Assembly: GCA_023395675.1 (NCBI GenBank)
Contig: JAEWYL010000049.1
Coordinates: 1-10,323, forward strand
Reading direction: 5' to 3'
DNA: 10,323 nucleotides
Origin: Chloroflexota bacterium
GTDB taxonomy: Bacteria > Chloroflexota > Anaerolineae > Anaerolineales > UBA4823
In this document: one piece after another, positions 6,758 to 10,323 of the stretch
Layout of the letters: each line of letters starts with the position of its first letter
How positions within the stretch are numbered: the stretch's first letter is position 1
The notes under the pieces: generated by a model
What the model saw: only the letters and a program-made list of their open reading frames with translations
The model's database searches: none
Told to the model about the DNA's origin: nothing
Program-made: the position numbers and the translations under genes

Positions 6758-8221
6758 ATGAGCGCGGACTGGCTGGCGGCCCAGGCAAGGGCGAACCCGG
6801 ACGGCGCGGCCCTGGTCTTCCAGGGGCGCGCCTGGACTTATGCCGGGCTGGACCGGGAGGTGGAGGCCTGGTGCGGCCGGCTGGCCGCCCTGGGCCTGGC
6901 GCCCGGGGCGCGGGCGGCGGTGCTGCTCCCCAACAGCCCCGACTTCGTGTTCCTGGTGCACGCCCTGGCGCGGCTGGGGCTGGCGCTGGCGCCCCTCAAC
7001 CGGCGGCTGGCGGAGGAAGAGCTGGGGCGGCAGCTCGAGCACCTGCGCCCGGCCCTGCTGGTCGGCGAGGGCGGGCGCGTCGAAGCCTTCTCCGGGCCGA
7101 GCCTCCAGGCCCTGGCGCTGGAGGAAGCCCGGACGCTGCCCCAGAGGCCTTTCAGCCCGGTCCCTTTCGACCTGGGGCGCCTGCAGGGACTGCTCTTCAC
7201 CTCCGGCACCTCCGGCCTCCCCAAAGCCGCCCGCCTGACCTTCGCCAACCATTTCTGGAACGCCCTGGGCTCGGCGGCGCGCCTGGGCATGCTGCCCGGC
7301 GACCGCTGGCTGAGCTGCCTGCCCCTCTATCACGTGGGCGGGCTGGCGGTGCTCTTCCGCTCCTGTCTGGCCGGCTCCTGCGTGGAGCTGCACGAAGGAT
7401 TTGACCTGCAGGCGGTGGCGGAGAGCGAGGCTTACACCCTCATCTCCCTGGTGCCGACCCTGCTGCACCGCCTGCTGGAGGCCGGGGCGCGCTTCCCCGA
7501 GCGGCTGAGGCTGGTCCTGCTCGGCGGGGCGGCGGCCTCGCCCGAGCTGGTGCAGGCGGCCGCGGCGCGCGGCCTGCCCGTGGCGACCAGCTACGGCCTG
7601 ACCGAGGCGGCCTCGCAGGCCGCCACCCAGACGCCCGAAAGGACGCTGCGCAAGCCGGGCAGCTCCGGCAGGCCGCTGATGAACGTCGAACTCCGCATCC
7701 TGGGCCCGCAGGGCGAGGCCCTGCCCCCGGGAGAGGCGGGGGAGATCGCCCTCTGCGGGCCGACCATCATGGACGGTTACGAGGGCAACCCGGAGGCCAC
7801 CCGGCGCGCCCTGCGCGGGGGCTGGCTGCACAGCGGCGATATCGGCTACCTGGACGGGGAGGGGGACCTGTGGGTGCTGCAGCGGCGCAGCGATTTGATC
7901 GTCAGCGGCGGGGAGAATATTTACCCGCTCGAGGTGGAGCAGGTGCTGCGCCGCCACCCGGCGGTGGCGGAGGTCTGCGTGGTGGGGGTGCCCGACCGCG
8001 AGTGGGGCCAACTGGCGGCGGCGGTGGTGGCGCTGCGCCCGGGGCAGGAGGCCGGCCCAGAGGAGCTGCTGGCTTTTGCCCGCCGCAGCCTGGGGGGCTA
8101 TAAGCTGCCGCGCTTTATCCTGCAGTTGGAACAGCTCCCCCAGACCGCCTCGGGAAAGATCGAGCGCCGCCGCGTGCAGGCGCTGGTGGAGGAGGCCTAT
8201 GCCCGCCGGGCGCGTCCGTAA
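6758..8221 (+). CDS. menE: o-Succinylbenzoate-CoA ligase MenE
   Basis: MenE is an ANL-superfamily adenylating enzyme that converts o-succinylbenzoate, ATP and CoA to o-succinylbenzoyl-CoA, the substrate of MenB encoded next door. From the ATG at 6758 it has 487 residues, the usual length. Motifs in order: the P-loop TSGTSGLPK (residues 148-156), SYGLTEAASQ (A5), GWLHSGDIGYLDGEGDLWVL (A7), RRSDLIVSGGENIYPLEVE (A8 and hinge), and TASGKIERRR with catalytic Lys467 near the C terminus. GGAG at 6745-6748 sits 9 bp before this ATG; a GTG at 6743 would add five residues but removes that site, so I prefer 6758. The last 23 bp overlap menH. ANL enzymes are hard to assign by sequence alone, and the operon position carries much of the specificity call. 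Confidence 0.93.
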   Translation: MSADWLAAQARANPDGAALVFQGRAWTYAGLDREVEAWCGRLAALGLAPGARAAVLLPNSPDFVFLVHALARLGLALAPLNRRLAEEELGRQLEHLRPALLVGEGGRVEAFSGPSLQALALEEARTLPQRPFSPVPFDLGRLQGLLFTSGTSGLPKAARLTFANHFWNALGSAARLGMLPGDRWLSCLPLYHVGGLAVLFRSCLAGSCVELHEGFDLQAVAESEAYTLISLVPTLLHRLLEAGARFPERLRLVLLGGAAASPELVQAAAARGLPVATSYGLTEAASQAATQTPERTLRKPGSSGRPLMNVELRILGPQGEALPPGEAGEIALCGPTIMDGYEGNPEATRRALRGGWLHSGDIGYLDGEGDLWVLQRRSDLIVSGGENIYPLEVEQVLRRHPAVAEVCVVGVPDREWGQLAAAVVALRPGQEAGPEELLAFARRSLGGYKLPRFILQLEQLPQTASGKIERRRVQALVEEAYARRARP

Positions 8222-9020
8222 CCTGGAGTACGCCTGGACAGAGCGGGGCGGCGGGCCGGACGCCCTCCTGCTGCACGGTTTCACCGGGAGCAAGGAGAGC
8301 TGGAGCGGGCTGCTCCCCCTGCTGGAAGGCAGCTTCCGCCTGCTGGCGGTGGACCTGCCCGGCCACGGCGAGAGCGGCCTCCCGCCCTGCCTGCAGCGCT
8401 ACCGCATGGAGGAGGCCGCCCAGGACCTGGCGGAGCTGGTGCGGCGGCTGGCGGGCGGGCCGGTGCACCTGCTGGGCTATTCCATGGGCGGGCGGCTGGC
8501 GCTCTACTTCGCCCTGGAGTATCCGGAGTTGGCGCGCTCGCTGGCGCTGGAGAGTGCTTCCCCCGGGCTGGAGGGCGCAGCCGAGCGGGAAGCGCGCCGG
8601 GCCTCGGACGCGACCCTGGCGGACCGCATCCTGGCGCAGGGGATGGAGGCTTTCACGGCGGAGTGGGAGCGGCTGCCGCTCTTCGCCTCCCAGGCGAGCC
8701 TGCCGGAAGCGGCGCGCCGGGAGCTGCGCCTGCGGCGGCTGCAAAACCGCCCGGAGGGGCTGGCGGGCAGCCTGCGCGGCATGGGGACGGGCGTGCAGCC
8801 CTCGCTGTGGGGGCGGCTGGCCGCCCTGCAGCTCCGCACCCTGCTGGTGGCCGGGGAGCTGGACGAAAAATTCTGCGCCCTCAACCGGCGCATGGCGCAG
8901 GAAATCCCCGCCGCGAGACTGGAGATCGTCCCGGGGGCGGGGCACAGCGTGCACCTGGAGCAGCCGCTGGTTTATGCAAAATTATTACACCGGTTCTGGT
9001 CGCAAGAAGGGGACAGGTAG
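8199..9020 (+). CDS. menH: SHCHC synthase MenH (alpha/beta hydrolase)
   Basis: MenH removes pyruvate from the MenD product SEPHCHC to give SHCHC. The protein has 273 residues from the ATG at 8199, like Bacillus MenH and slightly longer than the E. coli enzyme. It is an alpha/beta hydrolase: LLLHGFTGSKESW forms the oxyanion loop, LLGYSMGGRLALYFAL is the nucleophile elbow with Ser95, and the triad is completed by Asp222 in GELDEKF and His249 in GAGHSVHLEQP. GGAGG at 8188-8192, 6 bp before the ATG, supports this start. The frame is open further upstream to 8076, but those codons are the menE coding sequence in another frame and translate to low-complexity, Trp- and Arg-rich residues. The gene overlaps menE by 23 bp and ends 3 bp before aroF. 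A generic hydrolase role is possible, but context favours MenH strongly. Confidence 0.92.
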   Translation: MPAGRVRNLEYAWTERGGGPDALLLHGFTGSKESWSGLLPLLEGSFRLLAVDLPGHGESGLPPCLQRYRMEEAAQDLAELVRRLAGGPVHLLGYSMGGRLALYFALEYPELARSLALESASPGLEGAAEREARRASDATLADRILAQGMEAFTAEWERLPLFASQASLPEAARRELRLRRLQNRPEGLAGSLRGMGTGVQPSLWGRLAALQLRTLLVAGELDEKFCALNRRMAQEIPAARLEIVPGAGHSVHLEQPLVYAKLLHRFWSQEGDR

Positions 9021-9023
9021 GCA

Positions 9024-9836
9024 ATGACAGTACCCGTGATGAGCCGCTCGGCGGCGCGAGAGATCGAATTGAAGAATGGATTTACCGTCGGCGGGCGGCG
9101 CAAGACCTTTATGCTCGGCCCCTGCTCGGTGGAGACCCCCGGGCAGATGGAAAGCAGCGCGGCGGCTGCGGCGGCGCTGGGCGCGGCGGTGCTGCGCGGC
9201 GGCGCCTTCAAGCCGCGCACCTCGCCGCATACCTTCCAGGGGCTGGGCTGGCAGGGGCTGGACCTGCTGGTGGAGACGGGCCGCGCCCACGGGCTGGCGG
9301 TCATCTCGGAGGTGATGGACCCGCGCGATGTGGAGGGCTTTATCGAGCGCGGGGTGGATATCCTGCAGATCGGCTCGCGCAATATGCAGAACTTCCCCCT
9401 GCTGCGCGAGGTGGGCCGCGCGCGCCTTCCGGTGATGGTCAAGCGCGGCTTTATGTCCACCGTGGAGGAGCTGCTGTACGCCGCCGAGTACGTGCTCCTG
9501 GAGGGGAACACTCAGGTGATCCTCTGCGAGCGGGGGATCCGCAGCTTTGAGCCGCTGACCCGCAACACCCTCGATCTCTCCTGCGTGCCGCTGGTGAAAA
9601 GCCGGCTGCCCGTCCCGGTGATCGTGGACCTTTCGCACGCCCTGGGCCGCACCGATATCATGCTGCCGATGGCGAAGGCCGCCCTGGCCTGCGGAGCCGA
9701 CGGTCTGATGCTGGAGACCCACCCCAACCCGGAGGAGGCCCGCAGCGACGGGGAGCAGGCCCTCACCCTGCCGGCGCTGGAGGCATTGATGGCCGGGCTG
9801 CGGCCCATGCTGGATTTTCTCGAAGGCGAAGCGTGA
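9024..9836 (+). CDS. aroF: DAHP synthase, type I-beta, single-domain AroF
   Basis: This enzyme condenses phosphoenolpyruvate and erythrose 4-phosphate into DAHP, the first step of the shikimate pathway to chorismate. It has 270 residues and resembles the I-beta (KDO8P-synthase-like) class. Motifs: GPCSVE with metal ligand Cys34, GGAFKPRTSPHTFQGLG, DILQIGSRNMQNFPLLREVG, VMVKRGFMSTVEELL, and VDLSHALGR with His205, followed by METAL ligands Glu231 and Asp242 in LETHPNPEEARSDG. The ligand spacings (171, 26 and 11) agree with Cys102, His272, Glu298 and Asp309 of Thermotoga DAHP synthase. Unlike that enzyme it lacks the N-terminal ferredoxin-like regulatory domain, and there is no chorismate mutase fusion, so it is probably not feedback-inhibited through such domains. 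KDO8P synthase is less likely given the RTSPHTFQG and GIRSFEPLTRNTLDLS segments. It starts 3 bp after menH and supplies the substrate for MenF. Confidence 0.93.
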   Translation: MTVPVMSRSAAREIELKNGFTVGGRRKTFMLGPCSVETPGQMESSAAAAAALGAAVLRGGAFKPRTSPHTFQGLGWQGLDLLVETGRAHGLAVISEVMDPRDVEGFIERGVDILQIGSRNMQNFPLLREVGRARLPVMVKRGFMSTVEELLYAAEYVLLEGNTQVILCERGIRSFEPLTRNTLDLSCVPLVKSRLPVPVIVDLSHALGRTDIMLPMAKAALACGADGLMLETHPNPEEARSDGEQALTLPALEALMAGLRPMLDFLEGEA

Positions 9837-9870
9837 GCGCGCCGGAGCGGGTTGGGTGCGTGGCGCTTGC

Positions 9871-9905
9871 AGGGCCGGCCCGGTAGACGGCCGGCAGCCC
9901 TTTTT
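9871..9905 (+). terminator. Likely intrinsic terminator of the men-aroF operon
   Basis: AGGGCCGGCC (9871-9880) pairs with GGCCGG and CCCT (9889-9894, 9898-9901) across a three-base bulge, with loop CGGTAGAC, and runs into TTTTT (9901-9905). It lies 35 bp after the aroF stop. The same block recurs 227 bp later at 10098 with one stem mismatch and a T4 tail, so it is also part of the repeat unit. Confidence 0.6.
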
Positions 9906-9937
9906 ACGCTGAATTGGAGCAGGGCAGGCGGGGCAGC

Positions 9938-9985
9938 GCCTTGCACCTGGGCGGGGAGGGGGTGCGTTTAATTCAGGTGCAAGGC
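9938..9985. repeat. 12-bp perfect inverted repeat, unit 1
   Basis: GCCTTGCACCTG (9938-9949) and CAGGTGCAAGGC (9974-9985) are exact reverse complements separated by a 24-base loop. The arms are identical in unit 2, but the loop is not. Confidence 0.85.
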
Positions 9986-10062
9986 ACGCCCACGCCTGAG
10001 CAGACTCGTTGGCGGGGGAGGGCCGTTAGCCGGCGCAGGCGCGCTGCGGGGGGAGAACGTGC

Positions 10063-10089
10063 CTCGCACCGGGACGGAATGGGTGCGAG
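10063..10089. repeat. 8-bp inverted repeat at the unit 1/unit 2 junction
   Basis: CTCGCACC (10063-10070) and GGTGCGAG (10082-10089) are exact reverse complements around the 11-base loop GGGACGGAATG. The same hairpin recurs unchanged at 10290-10316; the counterpart after the aroF stop (about 9839-9860) is degenerate. Confidence 0.7.
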
Positions 10090-10164
10090 ACGCTTGCAGG
10101 GCCGGCCCGGTAGACGGCGGGCAGCCCTTTTCAGGCTGAATTGGAGCAGGTCTGGCGGGGCAGC

Positions 10165-10214
10165 GCCTTGCACCTGTGCGGGGAGGGGGGAGGCTGCCGG
10201 GCCAGGTGCAAGGC
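10165..10214. repeat. 12-bp perfect inverted repeat, unit 2
   Basis: The same arms GCCTTGCACCTG (10165-10176) and CAGGTGCAAGGC (10203-10214) enclose a 26-base loop. The loop's first half is G-rich as in unit 1, while its second half differs completely (GCTGCCGGGC region against TGCGTTTAATT). Confidence 0.85.
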
Positions 10215-10289
10215 ACGCCCACGCCTGAGCAGACTCGTTGGTGGGGGAGGGCCGTTTGCCGGCGCCGGCGCGCTGCGGGGAGAACGTGC

Positions 10290-10316
10290 CTCGCACCGGG
10301 ACGGAATGGGTGCGAG
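10290..10316. repeat. 8-bp inverted repeat at the unit 2/unit 3 junction
   Basis: CTCGCACC (10290-10297) and GGTGCGAG (10309-10316) enclose the same 11-base loop as the 10063-10089 copy. More than 40 bases around this hairpin are unchanged between the two junctions, making it the best conserved part of the array. Confidence 0.7.
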
Positions 10317-10323
10317 ACGCTTG

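Larger units (their letters stand above)
9837..10323. repeat. Tandem array of a 227-bp structured non-coding repeat, running off the window
   Basis: CGCTTGC recurs at 9864, 10091 and (to the window end) 10318, exactly 227 bp apart. Units 9864-10090 and 10091-10317 agree over nearly all their length, roughly 90 percent by eye, with compensating 2-bp indels. Recognisable similarity reaches back to about 9838, directly after the aroF stop codon. Conserved blocks include GGGCCGGCCCGGTAGACGG, GCTGAATTGGAGCAGG and ACGCCTGAGCAGACTCGTTGG. The period is not a multiple of three, the long frames across it on both strands are low-complexity, and differences do not follow codon positions, so it is non-coding. 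No tRNA, rRNA or CRISPR pattern is present. I do not recognise the family. Confidence 0.85.

Noticed and set aside
8076..8198. Earlier in-frame start for menH
   Set aside because: The extra 41 residues are menE codons in another frame with low-complexity content; GGAGG at 8188-8192 supports the ATG at 8199.
6575..8293. 572-codon open frame on the minus strand across menE
   Set aside because: It is a shadow of the GC-rich menE gene: low-complexity Gln-, Gly- and Arg-rich translation, no recognisable domain, and menE has all ANL motifs. The same holds for the other long minus-strand frames at 2468-3592, 3769-4878, 5020-5802 and 8985-9722.
9914..10228. Open frames on both strands across the repeat array
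   Set aside because: The 227-bp period is not divisible by three, so units are read in different frames; the products are Arg-, Gly- and Pro-rich with no domain, and the stems explain the conservation better.
9837..10323. CRISPR array or integron attC cassettes
   Set aside because: There are no short repeats with unique spacers of 25-50 bases. I looked for paired GTTRRRY/RYYYAAC core sites in the units and did not find them.

Overview
The window is a bacterial chromosomal segment. An insertion-sequence transposase lies at the left edge, a compact menaquinone (vitamin K2) biosynthesis operon under a TetR-family regulator fills the middle, and a tandem array of a structured 227-bp non-coding repeat occupies the right edge. 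All genes read on the + strand. By eye the operon is very GC-rich, while the transposase and the two long intergenic stretches (1439-1878 and 5650-5904) are clearly less so, which points to separate histories. The protein sequences and the tight, overlapping gene order would suit a GC-rich member of the Chloroflexota (Anaerolineae-like), but that placement is a low-confidence inference.

Layout. 1-1438: 5'-truncated IS1182-like DDE transposase. 1439-1878: AT-richer spacer with a weak terminator at the transposase stop, a nested palindromic element (inner arms 1645-1717, outer arms reaching about 1590 and 1745), then an extended -10 promoter and a near-perfect TetR operator. 1879-9836: tetR - menF - menD - spacer of 255 bp - menB - menE - menH - aroF. 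Junctions are tight (overlaps of 20, 4 and 23 bp; gaps of 19 and 3 bp) except for the menD-menB spacer, which holds hairpins and a possible 17-codon reading frame. 9837-10323: two full 227-bp repeat units and the start of a third, each with strong inverted repeats. The first unit also carries the likely operon terminator.

How the genes work together. AroF (DAHP synthase) makes the first shikimate-pathway intermediate and so feeds chorismate. MenF isomerises chorismate to isochorismate, MenD adds the succinyl semialdehyde unit from 2-oxoglutarate to give SEPHCHC, and MenH eliminates pyruvate to give SHCHC. MenE activates o-succinylbenzoate as its CoA thioester and MenB closes the second ring to give 1,4-dihydroxy-2-naphthoyl-CoA. 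MenC (o-succinylbenzoate synthase), the DHNA-CoA thioesterase, MenA and MenG are not in the window and must be elsewhere if the pathway is complete. Catalytic and metal-binding residues can be placed in MenF, MenD, MenB, MenE, MenH and AroF, so these assignments are firm. The regulator's ligand is unknown.

The least explained parts are the 227-bp repeat array, the TetR control of a joint menaquinone/DAHP-synthase operon, and the odd spacer between menD and menB.
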